From: Saccoglossus kowalevskii
Lineage: Eukaryota > Hemichordata > Enteropneusta > Harrimaniidae
DNA: 41,646 nt
Reading direction: 5' to 3'
Assembly (NCBI RefSeq): GCF_000003605.2
Contig: NW_003125887.1
Span: 160,979 to 202,624 of the forward strand
Shown: in pieces, positions 25,301 through 34,166 of the stretch
Layout: every line of letters starts with the position of its first letter
Position numbering within the stretch: position 1 is the stretch's first letter
The notes under the pieces: generated by a model
What the model was told of the DNA's origin: nothing
Database searches by the model: none
Seen by the model: only the letters and a program-made list of their open reading frames with translations
Program-made: the position numbers and the translations under genes

Positions 25301-28300
25301 TCAAATAGCAGTCCAAATATTAGTTGCCAAGCTTCTATTTTGAAAGGCTAATCTTAAATTTTGAATTTATTTTCATTACGCCTCAAATACTCGCGCAGTT
25401 TTCTTTGATTACTTTAAAATCCTTGCTGAATTGTCACTGTTATGCATTTTGTTATCCCTTGTACACTAAGCTGTGCATTCACATGGATTACACTTGTATG
25501 CAAACCATTCCTCTTTCACACAGGTTGAACATGAGTCCTTCGCCTCGTCAAACCAAAAAAACTAGAGAATCCTCGCAGCTTCGTAGTACACCCATGCGTC
25601 AAGTACGTGGCACGAAGCGACGTCGCATTGATGAAAGTTCAAGCATATCACAGACTGCTACAGCAACTGGTGGAGTGGCGATCACAGAGACTGACACAGA
25701 AGGCAAATTTATCAAGTTACAGAATACAACAGAAAAGGTAACGGTGGAATGCTTGACATTTAATCTATTTCAGTTTTGGTTCTATGCATGTTAATGCATA
25801 ATGTACGTTTTTTTTAAGCATCTTATTTGGCAATCAAAAATGTATATAGTACTGCTGCTTGAATTTGTTACCTTCTTAATCTTTCAAATTAAGTTTTTAT
25901 ATATGTTTCGTGGAAATCAAATCAATAAGACTCCCTAGTTTATCTCGCAATTAGGAAGTTTGCATCATGCAAGCAAGTAACCTTTAGTTGCTTTACAATT
26001 TACCTCTAGGACCAAGCCATGGGCAGCTGGCAGCTGAAAGTTAAGGCAGATGACAACGAGGAAGTCACTTTCAAGTTTACAAACCGTTTTGTGCTGAAGG
26101 CTGGTGCTACAGTAACTGTGTGGTGTCAGGAAGCTGGACAAGGTCACAACCCACCTAGCGACTTGTTGTGGAAGAATCAGAAAAACTTTGGCACTGGTGA
26201 AAAAGTCCAAACCGTATTGGTTGATAGCAGCGGCGAGGTAGGAATATTAATGTTGTTTTAAAAGTTGACTGCGTATTGACTAGTGATATGGACATTAATT
26301 TGAACTTTGATCATTGACCTTTGATGTTCACCTTGCCTTACAATATTAAACTCAATTTAGTCTGTTCGCGGAGTTGACTTCAAATTGTCCTTTCAGTCAC
26401 TGGTTAACCCTGAGTTCGCCATGTACAGTGTTGTAAGAATACTCAAAGGAATGTCTCTGCCGTAGTATGTGTGGTAAACAGTTCGTTTGTTTTGATAAAA
26501 CATAATCTTAATAGAAAAAGTTGATGTTATTAATCACCACTGATTAATTTATAACTGAATTTGTTTTTTTGTCTTACAGGCCATGGCTACTCGTACTCTG
26601 TCTCGTCGTGTCACATACTTGGAATACTCGGAGGGCAGCAGATTAAGTGAGGTGGGCAGTGAAGAGCTCTTTCACCAACAGGTGGTTAGATAGTCAGGGT
26701 TGCAAATTATGCTGACATGAATAAACATAAATAAATACATGTTTTTATGATAAAAGTAAATTTAAAATATTCATTTTTATTTTGGTTTTCTAAAATATAG
26801 TATGAGTAACCCTTTGAACACCACACCTTTAACTGTGGATATTTTGGTCCAGCATTTTGAATGTTTTATGTATTTTCTAAAATTTCTGTGGACCAGATGG
26901 TCATGATTCCTGATTGGCTCACACTGTTTACTTCGTGAAACGCGGTGACAAAAGTTGACTTTGGAGTTCAAAGGGTTAATATCTTTTATGATTTCTGTCA
27001 GATAATCTGTTCACTCATAATGCCACTGACGTTGATGTTTTTGTACTAAAAAGGGGGAAAATTACAGTATTGAAATGTTGCTTAACATGTGATAGTGTTT
27101 GATTTCACTTGTGACAGTGTTGATTTCACATGTGACAGTGTTCGTTTCACATGCGACAGTGTTGATTTCATTTGTGACTGTGTTGATTGATCACGTGTGA
27201 TTGAAGGCTGTTTTCACTTTAGGCTAATAAGTTCCTCTATCCTATGTTTAAACTTGGTTTCATAAATACGAGAAACATCATCTTCCAGATTAGGCATCAA
27301 ATTAGAATCCAGACATGTAGAAGTAGATAAAGTTGGAATAAAGTTGATTGGGCAGTTGGGTTGGTAGTATGAACATTTTGATCAACATTTTTGCACAATT
27401 TTGTGGGTTTTTTTCTGCAATATTTAGCATAATTTCTCATCGGCTACGGGTCCTGATAAAAAATAGGGACAAATCATTCTTGTGTAAATTGTAAAAATGA
27501 CAAAAGTCAAAAATGTTTTAGCATTATTGACAGTGCCCTTTTTCGCATGTGAAATCAACACTTATAAATATTCAAAAATGTAGCAAGCAGAGAACTCAGA
27601 CTGGTCTCTAAGCGCATCTTTTAATATCAACTTTTCAGGCAAACAAAGTTGATATTATTATTTGTTAAATTGATTTACTGAGTATGTTTCTTTCTTGCCT
27701 GTTCACAGTCGGATTCACATGGTTCTGGGGACAGCAATTAACGTCAACCTCTAGTAGGTTATCGTCCCGTTAAATATTTGCTCTGCTTTGCTTTTATCTG
27801 TGCTGCTTTGAGAACTTTATAATTAAAACCGAATTAATCGTTAAATGATATTTTACCCCTAGAATTACGATTAAAACCTAATATCTTTATTCTGTAAAAA
27901 GATGACCTGGCATTTATTAGTAATGATTGATTTGATTGGCTTTTTACATATGGGGGAGAAATGTCCATGGAACACTATTTCGTCTAAATAGTCACTTTAG
28001 TTCACTATTGGCTTGCAAAATATCAATTTAGAAACCATTTGAATCCCTGCATTGGCTGTAGTATGACGCACATGTCGAATTTATTAATTTTGGTGCATGA
28101 AAAATGATGCTGATTTCCATGTTTAACGCAACATTTTGTTGATGCACAGAAAATGGAGAATGTATTTCGGATCTTTAACTCAGCATAGTGCATCTGGCGC
28201 CAGTACGTATCCAGACGATATTGCAACCAAAGCTGGATAGAGAACCGATCACATTTTCCACAATTAATCTGCCTGCATGACAAAGTGTCTGCTAGGTGTT

Positions 28301-29263
28301 ATCACTTGGTATGACTGCATGACAATTCAGTGTCTGCTTGTTGTCTTCTTGTATGGCTACCTGTTCAGATACACAGGTTGTTGGTAAAACCTGACATACC
28401 ATCCTATTTGCCTGTGTATTGTGTCTCATATTGAATTCATGAGTAAGCTGTACTATGTTGCCTGATTACTAAGACTGCTGCTATTCACTTTTATCGTGCC
28501 GCGGCCGTTGCTGACTATTTGCATCCCAAGCCTCATTTTCACATTAACTAAACGTATTGATGTCATTGCAGTGGGCTTGAATCGAGGCATGGAAAGCATT
28601 GGTCCGTAGAAGTCGCGGCATGATAAAAGCAAATTAGATTACCATATTTGCTTTATGAGTGGCACATCCTTTTGAGGTGTCTATGATCATAATAAGTCAT
28701 ATTTTAATGATCTAGCATACAATGAATGTTATTTTTTGGTTGATGTGCGCTTCTATTAATAGAGAAAAACGGTATTTTGAGCCTGACAATTCTCAAACAA
28801 ATGCCAAATTAAACATATAAAAATGGTCATTTCCTGACTTGCCAATTAAAGTGCTTTATGGTTTACGCTAATCAATATTTTGATCATCTTTGCACTCCAA
28901 ATCAATGTTCTGTCTCCATGGTACCTGGTTTAATAGTGCATCTCTAAAAATTAAAATAAACAGGCATTTCTAATATAGGAAATGTGGTGATTATATAACT
29001 TATGTAGTAAAGTAGTTACTGATTTTTGTAGCAGTCATCATTTTTCTGAGGTCCAATGACAGTGTCAGTGACTTTACAAGGTTTTGTCTTCTCATGTTTT
29101 AAAAAAAAATTGTGAAAATTTCTAGCAATTCAACTGTTTACAAATTCTTATCCTAGTAGTTGCCTATTTTGATTAAATTGCTGTTCATTGAAATTAAACC
29201 TCGCTTTGTTTTTTCCCTTTTCAGGGTGACCCACAACAGAAGACTGGATGTGTTGTCATGTAA
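16004..29263 (+). CDS. LMNB: B-type nuclear lamin, nine coding exons, 587 aa
   Basis: Encodes a nuclear lamin, the intermediate-filament protein that polymerises under the inner nuclear membrane. The exons join in frame: 16004-16383, 21725-22007, 23467-23637, 24112-24237, 24435-24655, 25524-25737, 26010-26237, 26580-26681, 29225-29263, all with GT-AG boundaries. The order is head (residues 1-43) with the mitotic CDK1 site SPLSPTR at 27-33, rod to the helix-termination motif [12 protein letters not shown] (381-392), second CDK-type sites SPSP at 398-401, NLS TKRRRID (424-430), Ig-like tail domain (about 440-560) and EELFHQQ before a CVVM CaaX box (584-587). EELFHQQGDP is near-identical to lamin B1/B2 ends, and the length equals that of lamin B1. 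The start has G at -3 and G at +4. Expected processing is farnesylation, trimming and carboxymethylation. Confidence 0.97.
17132..18019. mobile_element. 888-bp TIR element in lamin intron 1, TA duplication
   Basis: Inverted repeats of 22 bp at 17132-17153 and 17998-18019 share the core ACTCGACCGCGTTAGCGC with one mismatch, and a TA dinucleotide lies on both outer sides. Beyond the repeats, GGGGTGGGCGCTTACC- and GGGTGGGCGCTTGCC-type motifs lie near both ends. The interior has no long reading frame, so this is a non-autonomous DNA transposon. A TA duplication suits Tc1/mariner-like relatives, but the family is not identified. Confidence 0.75.
18020..21724. other. remainder of lamin intron 1
   Basis: AT-rich intron without recognisable exons on either strand. 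It contains a run of 15 G residues at 21177-21191 and a small inverted repeat (GCCTGCCGA and its complement, about 20588-20645). The exon 2 acceptor is GCGTAG|A at 21724/21725. Confidence 0.6.
21725..22007 (+). CDS. LMNB: lamin exon 2: coil 1B (equals vertebrate exons 2+3)
   Basis: Continues in frame from the split Arg codon into [15 protein letters not shown] and ends in KESIYKQ|GTAAGA at a codon boundary. Its 283 nt equal human LMNA exons 2 and 3 added together (157+126, from memory), and coil 1B continues without a break, so the intron between them is absent here. Confidence 0.96.
23467..23637 (+). CDS. LMNB: lamin exon 3: coil 1B/linker region
   Basis: 171 nt, phase 0 at both ends, beginning [12 protein letters not shown] and ending SMFHSK|GTATTG. 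The length and phase equal human LMNA exon 4. Confidence 0.96.
24112..24237 (+). CDS. LMNB: lamin exon 4: coil 2
   Basis: 126 nt, phase 0 at both ends, beginning [11 protein letters not shown]. The acceptor is TTTTCCAG and the donor CAG|GTAGGT. It equals human LMNA exon 5 in length and phase. Confidence 0.96.
24435..24655 (+). CDS. LMNB: lamin exon 5: end of coil 2 and helix-termination motif
   Basis: 221 nt, as in human LMNA exon 6. It carries [16 protein letters not shown], the diagnostic intermediate-filament C-terminal rod motif, and ends in phase 2 inside an Arg codon. The preceding intron is only 197 bp. Confidence 0.97.
25524..25737 (+). CDS. LMNB: lamin exon 6: tail start, NLS
   Basis: 214 nt, completing Arg394. 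It holds NMSPSPRQ (proline-directed sites flanking the rod), the basic nuclear localisation signal GTKRRRIDE, and the first tail-domain strand GKFIKLQN. It ends in phase 0 at AAG|GTAACG. Human LMNA exon 7 is slightly longer. Confidence 0.95.
26010..26237 (+). CDS. LMNB: lamin exon 7: Ig-like lamin tail domain (equals vertebrate exons 8+9)
   Basis: Encodes the core of the lamin tail domain, with conserved [19 protein letters not shown] and [12 protein letters not shown]. Its 228 nt equal human LMNA exons 8 and 9 combined (108+120, from memory), with no intron between them. It is phase 0 at both ends. Confidence 0.96.
26580..26681 (+). CDS. LMNB: lamin exon 8: end of tail domain, EELFHQQ
   Basis: Encodes 34 residues from [16 protein letters not shown] to EELFHQQ, ending at CAG|GTGGTT in phase 0. 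This is the exon equivalent to LMNA exon 10, whose 3' boundary is where vertebrate lamins A and C diverge. If the donor is not used, reading continues as VVR and stops at TAG 26691-26693. Confidence 0.94.
26720..26735 (+). terminator. two intronic AATAAA signals just after exon 8
   Basis: AATAAA at 26720-26725 and again at 26730-26735, 27 and 37 nt after the read-through stop codon and followed by a T-rich stretch. They could end a short transcript retaining the exon 8 donor and so lacking the CaaX exon. Use of these sites is an inference. Confidence 0.35.
27087..27194 (+). repeat. 21-bp minisatellite in the last lamin intron
   Basis: Five imperfect copies of a unit like TTGTGACAGTGTTGATTTCAC stand in tandem. 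A single inverted copy lies at 27544-27562 (18 of 19 bases complementary to the junction of units 2 and 3), so the intron RNA could fold between them. Confidence 0.8.
27709..27741 (+). CDS. possible alternative lamin C-terminal exon, [10 protein letters not shown]-stop
   Basis: A good acceptor (CTTGCCTGTTCACAG) at 27708 would join exon 8 in phase 0 and add ten residues, [10 protein letters not shown], then TAA at 27739-27741. A donor-like TAG|GTTATC follows at 27757/27758, and an ATTAAA at 27822. This would give a 585-residue lamin without CaaX. It lies in the same intron where LMNA has its lamin A-specific exon 11. It may equally be a cryptic site. Confidence 0.3.
   Translation, partial: SDSHGSGDSN
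29225..29263 (+). CDS. LMNB: lamin exon 9: CaaX exon
   Basis: After TTTTCCCTTTTCAG, 39 nt encode [12 protein letters not shown] and TAA. Cys584 with two aliphatic residues and Met is a farnesyltransferase-type CaaX box. Joined to exon 8 it gives FHQQGDP, the same junction as human lamin B2, which confirms this as the main 3' end. Confidence 0.95.
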   Translation, partial: GDPQQKTGCVVM

Positions 29264-29812
29264 GCCGTTGCCATGGAATTTAATGGACTTTAGTCATGTC
29301 CATATTATAATCATTCAGCATGATTTAGATGGATTTTATACAGATCAGCACAAGTTAGCTTTTATTTTTATTATAATTATTATTTTTATATAATTGTAAT
29401 ACATTCAATTGTTCTATATTCTGATATCGTCGTTGCGTATAGAGGAAAGTCTTGTATAGATGATGCCAAGCATGTGGTCAAACTATTTGTGATGTACACG
29501 TCTAAGGAATTCCGATCATACCGCTCAACTACCAGTAAACCATGGAGGCTGTGTTTTTGACCATTTGAATAGGAATCGTCTTTAATTCATCCTTGACGAC
29601 TGAGCGTTTTTATGTGGTAAGACGAACAAGCCCACAAAACTTGAGAACCCTTCCACTGCTTTTACTGGGCGTGTTTGTGAAGCAATTAATTGTGGTGTAT
29701 CCAAACTCAAATTTGATGTATTGTTTCACATTTTAGGATTCCTACTCAATATTCCAATTTATTGTCTCATTTTTAATAATTTTCTGTTAAATTTCATTAT
29801 GAATTATATAGA

Positions 29813-29818
29813 AATAAA
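29813..29818 (+). terminator. lamin poly(A) signal
   Basis: First AATAAA after the CaaX stop, giving a 3' UTR of about 570 nt that is AT-rich (notably 29350-29400). Another AATAAA at 30163-30168 could give a longer UTR. Confidence 0.5.
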
Positions 29819-30186
29819 TGGTGATAGATAGCGTTGAATAGTTTCAGGTAGGGTATAAAGTAACTGTCGTAGCATGTTGACGTTTTTTTTATCAACTTTG
29901 TCTTCTCGCTTCAGTACAATTATTGTCAGTTTCAGTATATTTGTACAGCTGAGTTGAGTGTACATGAAATACAGATTTTAAACGTTTTCTAGTGACCCCT
30001 TTTTTCAGGTCATGCTTTTCAAGTCAACATACTAGTTTATCTTTGGCCGTTTATGAACCGTCACACCTCAATTTGACAGACATTATTTTTATGGTGCTAT
30101 TAATATTGATTTGTGTGTCCTGCTATTATTGATCCAAACTATAGGTAATCCATTAAGATTTCAATAAAGGTTTAGTTCACAATTAA

Positions 30187-30341
30187 AGGGACACCTTCCA
30201 GTTAAGCCTAATCTCACAACAAATTTACTTTCTGGGTTAAAGTCACAATGGATAACAAAAGATAGATTAACATTGTAAATAACATAAACAATAGTGTCCC
30301 ATGATTCTTTGGTGCAATCCATGGGATTGAGCGGTTCCCCT
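30187..30341. mobile_element. 155-bp MITE-like element with TTAA duplication
   Basis: TTAA at 30183-30186 and 30342-30345 flank inverted ends, AGGGACACC on the left and the complement of AGGGGAACC on the right. No coding capacity. This is a piggyBac-type target duplication. Confidence 0.55.
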
Positions 30342-30397
30342 TTAAGTTCACTCGTACACTGTAATGAGCAATGTCTGAATTGTTAAAGATACTGCTT

Positions 30398-30787
30398 NNN
30401 NNNNNNNNNNNNNNNNNNNNNNNNNNNNNNNNNNNNNNNNNNNNNNNNNNNNNNNNNNNNNNNNNNNNNNNNNNNNNNNNNNNNNNNNNNNNNNNNNNNN
30501 NNNNNNNNNNNNNNNNNNNNNNNNNNNNNNNNNNNNNNNNNNNNNNNNNNNNNNNNNNNNNNNNNNNNNNNNNNNNNNNNNNNNNNNNNNNNNNNNNNNN
30601 NNNNNNNNNNNNNNNNNNNNNNNNNNNNNNNNNNNNNNNNNNNNNNNNNNNNNNNNNNNNNNNNNNNNNNNNNNNNNNNNNNNNNNNNNNNNNNNNNNNN
30701 NNNNNNNNNNNNNNNNNNNNNNNNNNNNNNNNNNNNNNNNNNNNNNNNNNNNNNNNNNNNNNNNNNNNNNNNNNNNNNNNNNNNNNN
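30398..30787. other. assembly gap (390 N)
   Basis: Run of undetermined bases. Anything in it, including long reading frames that appear to cross it, is unknown. Confidence 1.
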
Positions 30788-30958
30788 AGTGGACTGAAGT
30801 GGAGTGTGTTAGGGGCACCAAATTGTAATCGGTGATATAGCTGGGGCACACAGATCTTGGAAGTCTTAGTAACCAGTGGACTATGATGTCATAATTACTG
30901 TTGAACCTATGATGTCACCATATTATTATGTGATGTCATTTTAGTAACCCAACGTTAA

Positions 30959-31048
30959 AGTGCAGTGGTTGTTACAGTAATCAACATTAGACTCGGTGAC
31001 GTACACATCTCTTGTAAAATGCATGTTCTTTGTGACAACCACTGCCCT
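30959..31048. mobile_element. 90-bp TTAA MITE, copy 1
   Basis: TTAA at 30955-30958 and 31049-31052 bound inverted ends, AGTGCAGTGGTTGTTACA on the left and the complement of TGTGACAACCACTGCCCT on the right, differing at two to three places. A related copy lies at 36402-36511. Confidence 0.75.
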
Positions 31049-31054
31049 TTAAAG

Positions 31055-32978
31055 TGAATTTGACCAGTACAAATTGTGTAATCTTGTATTTTTATCTTTG
31101 TATGTTAAAAACCCATACACGTGGAGTGTCAAATCTTTAAAGTATGACCCATGTTACCAGAATGCTTATTTAATTTTCTGTAAGGCCCTATTCGTGGGTG
31201 CTTCTTTTTTGTCATTGGGAAAAAGAAGTCTCCAGAAGTTTGCTTGAATTACCGAAATGTTATTTTTTTATTTTACATGTATTTTAATTTTGCAGTATTA
31301 CGTTAGTTTAGTTACATAGGTACCAAATTGAAATACACTTGTGCAATTTGCATTCCTTTGAAGTCCTACCCTCTTATTTCATCTAAACATGTTTTATCCA
31401 TTATGGGACGTCCGTTCCACTTCAAAAATATCCCAATATTTACGTCTTTACTTGTGCACTCGAGTGCCATACGTTTTCTGGCTAAAAATAAATCGTGTTA
31501 GCAAAATTGCCAATGACCCAAATTTAGTGGGTTTTGTCACTACTTTAAATATGTAGTATATTTTAAATTATGTTTTGTACCTGTGAACATGCTTTGTTTA
31601 TAAACAAGTGTAACTTTGGTCAGTGTTGAATTGCCAGCTTGAATGAAATCGCCCTCTTTTGCATATCCCTGAATAACTGTAGAGATTCATTCATGAGAAT
31701 TTGGTGATTGTCTCACAATGTATCTTGTTATTGTAATTCAGTTTGCATTAAAATTTTCTCTGTTCACAAAGATGCTTGTATTTGTAGATTTTTGTGTCTC
31801 TTGTGCAAATTTGCAGGTACATATAAGATGAAAATGTACCCTGAAATGTATGTATAAATGTAACCAACGGCAACGATCTATAGCTCTATGTAGTTTACAA
31901 GACCATCTTTTGCTGTAGATTGGACATGGACCCCTTAGGTCAGTGTTTTTTGTTACATATCCCAACAATATTTTGCCTGCCATTTCAGTCATAACATGCT
32001 TTAAAATCAGTATGGTCAAAACAACATCAAATGTTGGGCATTCTCCAAAAATCTCAAAGGTCAAAATATGCCAGTTTTTCCAAAATGAATGTACATGTAA
32101 TTTACAAACAAGCAGCCTCTCAGCTGAGATAGTTCTACTGTTAGCAATGCACATTTCAAATAAAGAACTGAACAAATTTGAGAGGTCTACCAGAGGTCCC
32201 TATATGTATAGTATCAAAGCAATTGGACTTGCTGTTTTCAACAAGAAACCAAAAATATTCATTGAAATTAGATTATTGAAGATATCATGAAATGAACATA
32301 TATGAGAGGTCCACCCTATACTACATATATATATATATATATATATATGCAATATCAAAGCAAACTGGACTTGTAGTTTTCAAGAAGTCTTAAGAGTAAA
32401 AAGCTGACATGGATGACGACTGACAATCGCTCGTATGATAAGCTCTGCTCAACAAAGTCAGCAGCAGAGCTAAAAATGTGTGATGTTCTGAATTTGCATG
32501 AAATGTGTACTTCAGCTGCAACATTGCCAGCTTACACATGTGACAGGAACCAATCTCGTAAATCATAAACCTTAGAAAATGGACATGAAACTGGATTGAC
32601 ATGGATGCCAGGGTGCAGCAAAACAAAATCAGAATTACTGTTACCGGTAACAACTATTTAGTAAAACTAAACAGCCAAGTACTTTTTAACGATATACGCA
32701 ACTAAAAATTGGGATGGTAATAGTTTTTACAGAAAAGGCTAACAAATAAGGATAATTTTCCCCACAATGAAACGAAAACTGTCAAACTTGTATTGATATC
32801 GAACAAGTGGATTTGTTGTATAATATTTAGAACCTGTGATAAATATGAATGTTGGCACAGTGTTTCGTGATGCAGTTTTATCCATAATGCATTAATGGAT
32901 TAACTGTTGCACAAAGCAAGTTAAATTATCATTTGACTCTGGCAGTCCCTATCCCAGTTTTCTGAGCTCTATTGTTGA
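31055..32978. other. intergenic DNA, repeat remnants, no gene recognised
   Basis: AT-rich, with a (AT)12 run at 32325-32348. Two related segments (about 32180-32245 and 32303-32390) share GAGAGGTC and ATATCAAAGCAA, suggesting an old duplication. The frames of 87 to 145 residues here show no domain. Confidence 0.5.
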
Positions 32979-33441
32979 ATCCACAGGGCAGCGGACATCT
33001 GGGCATTTTCACCGCCTGGCAATAACTGATTAATGGCATTTTGTTTTGTTTCAGCCATATTTTGTTTTCAACTGCTGGTGCATAACATGTTTGTTTTTTT
33101 CGGTATGAAGGTCGAGCATTTTTGTCGAGTAAAGGACGGTCACGCCGTTTGTTGTTGCCCTGCTGGGCATTTTCATCGCCTGGCAACCTTCGCAGAAAAC
33201 GGTACTTTGGGATGGTTGTTGAGACTCCCCTGAACAGTGCAACAAGTTTAGCCCCACGTGTGTAACATATATAAATTCGGTTGTTCAAGATTACTTCAAA
33301 GTTGAGTTTGTGTTTTCTTGAATTTTCACCGGCTCGACTGGCGTTCCACAGAAGCGCGTGCAGAGCCCATAGAAATGCATGGTACAGTGGTGCGCTCTTA
33401 GCCAGGTGGAACATCTTGTGACGTAGCTCCGCCCCGAAGAT
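32979..33441. mobile_element. family A element copy 2, split by an inserted repeat
   Basis: Matches the 324-bp element at 15067-15390 from its first bases (32979) to its last (TCCGCCCCGAAGAT, 33428-33441). It is broken at 33023 by 142 bp of family B sequence, and 22 bp of the element is repeated on both sides (33001-33022 and 33165-33186, one mismatch). The terminal repeats are more worn than in copy 1. Confidence 0.75.
33023..33164. repeat. 142-bp family B repeat, copy 1 (inserted)
   Basis: Begins TAACTGATTAATGGC and ends GTTGTTGCCCTGCT. It sits inside the family A element with a 22-bp duplication of its target and has a near-identical copy at 34029-34166. The long duplication without obvious inverted ends suggests target-primed or staggered-break insertion, but the class is unknown. 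Confidence 0.7.
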
Positions 33442-33510
33442 AGACTTGTAAAAACATAGTTGCAGGTGTGTGTTTAGTACATGCCATGACGTACCAATAA
33501 TTGTTAGGCC

Positions 33511-33790
33511 ATTATGATAGGAAGGTGGCCACACAGCCCTGTCACGTAGTCCCAAATTATCATGGGAAGGTGGCCACACAGCCCTGTCACGTAGTCCCAA
33601 ATTATCATAGGAAGGTGGCCACACAGCCCTGTCACTTAGTCCCAAATGATGATAGGAAGGTGGCCACACAGCCCTGTCACTTAGTCCCAAATTATGATAG
33701 GAAGGTGGCCACACAGCCCTGTCACGTAGTCCCAAATTATGATAGGAAAGTGGCCACACAGCCCTGTCATGTAGTCCCAAATTATGAAAT
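33511..33790. repeat. 45-bp minisatellite, about six copies
   Basis: Tandem units built around GGTGGCCACACAGCCCTGTC, differing by few bases (CACGTAG, CACTTAG and CATGTAG variants). As 45 is a multiple of 3 and the unit lacks stops in several frames, reading frames stay open on both strands across it, including a 299-codon minus-strand frame. These are artefacts of the repeat, not genes. Confidence 0.95.
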
Positions 33791-34028
33791 GACAGCGGTG
33801 CATCTATGGTTGAATTTGTATTATACAATAATTGCAGACAATATAGTTTGGTTTGAAAAGATGCAGAAATGACATTTTCGTCTATGCCTGACCAGTGAAT
33901 TTATTTTTACTACGTGGCCATCAGTCACAATTTTATAGCACAAAATATGTATCTGATACCGACAAATCAAAAATATTATCACACGAATGAAAAACAAATT
34001 TTTTTTTCCACAGTGGAGTTAGTAATAA

Positions 34029-34166
34029 TAACTGATTAATGGCATTTTGTTTTGTTTCAGCCATATTTTGTTCTCAACTGCTGGTGCATAACATGTTTTT
34101 TTTTTCGGTATGAAGGTCGAGCATATTTGAGTAAAGGACGGTCACGCCGTTTGTTGTTGCCCTGCT
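34029..34166. repeat. family B repeat, copy 2
   Basis: Near-identical over 138 bp to 33023-33164, with small indels in the T run and near GAGCATATTTGAG. The two copies are about 1 kb apart in the same orientation. Confidence 0.8.

Noticed and set aside
30214-30851. Long frames across 30398-30787
   Set aside because: They consist mostly of undetermined bases in the assembly gap.
32929-33828. 299-codon minus-strand frame with 15-residue repeats
   Set aside because: It is the 45-bp minisatellite and family A/B repeats read through. The opposite strand is open too, and no domain is present.
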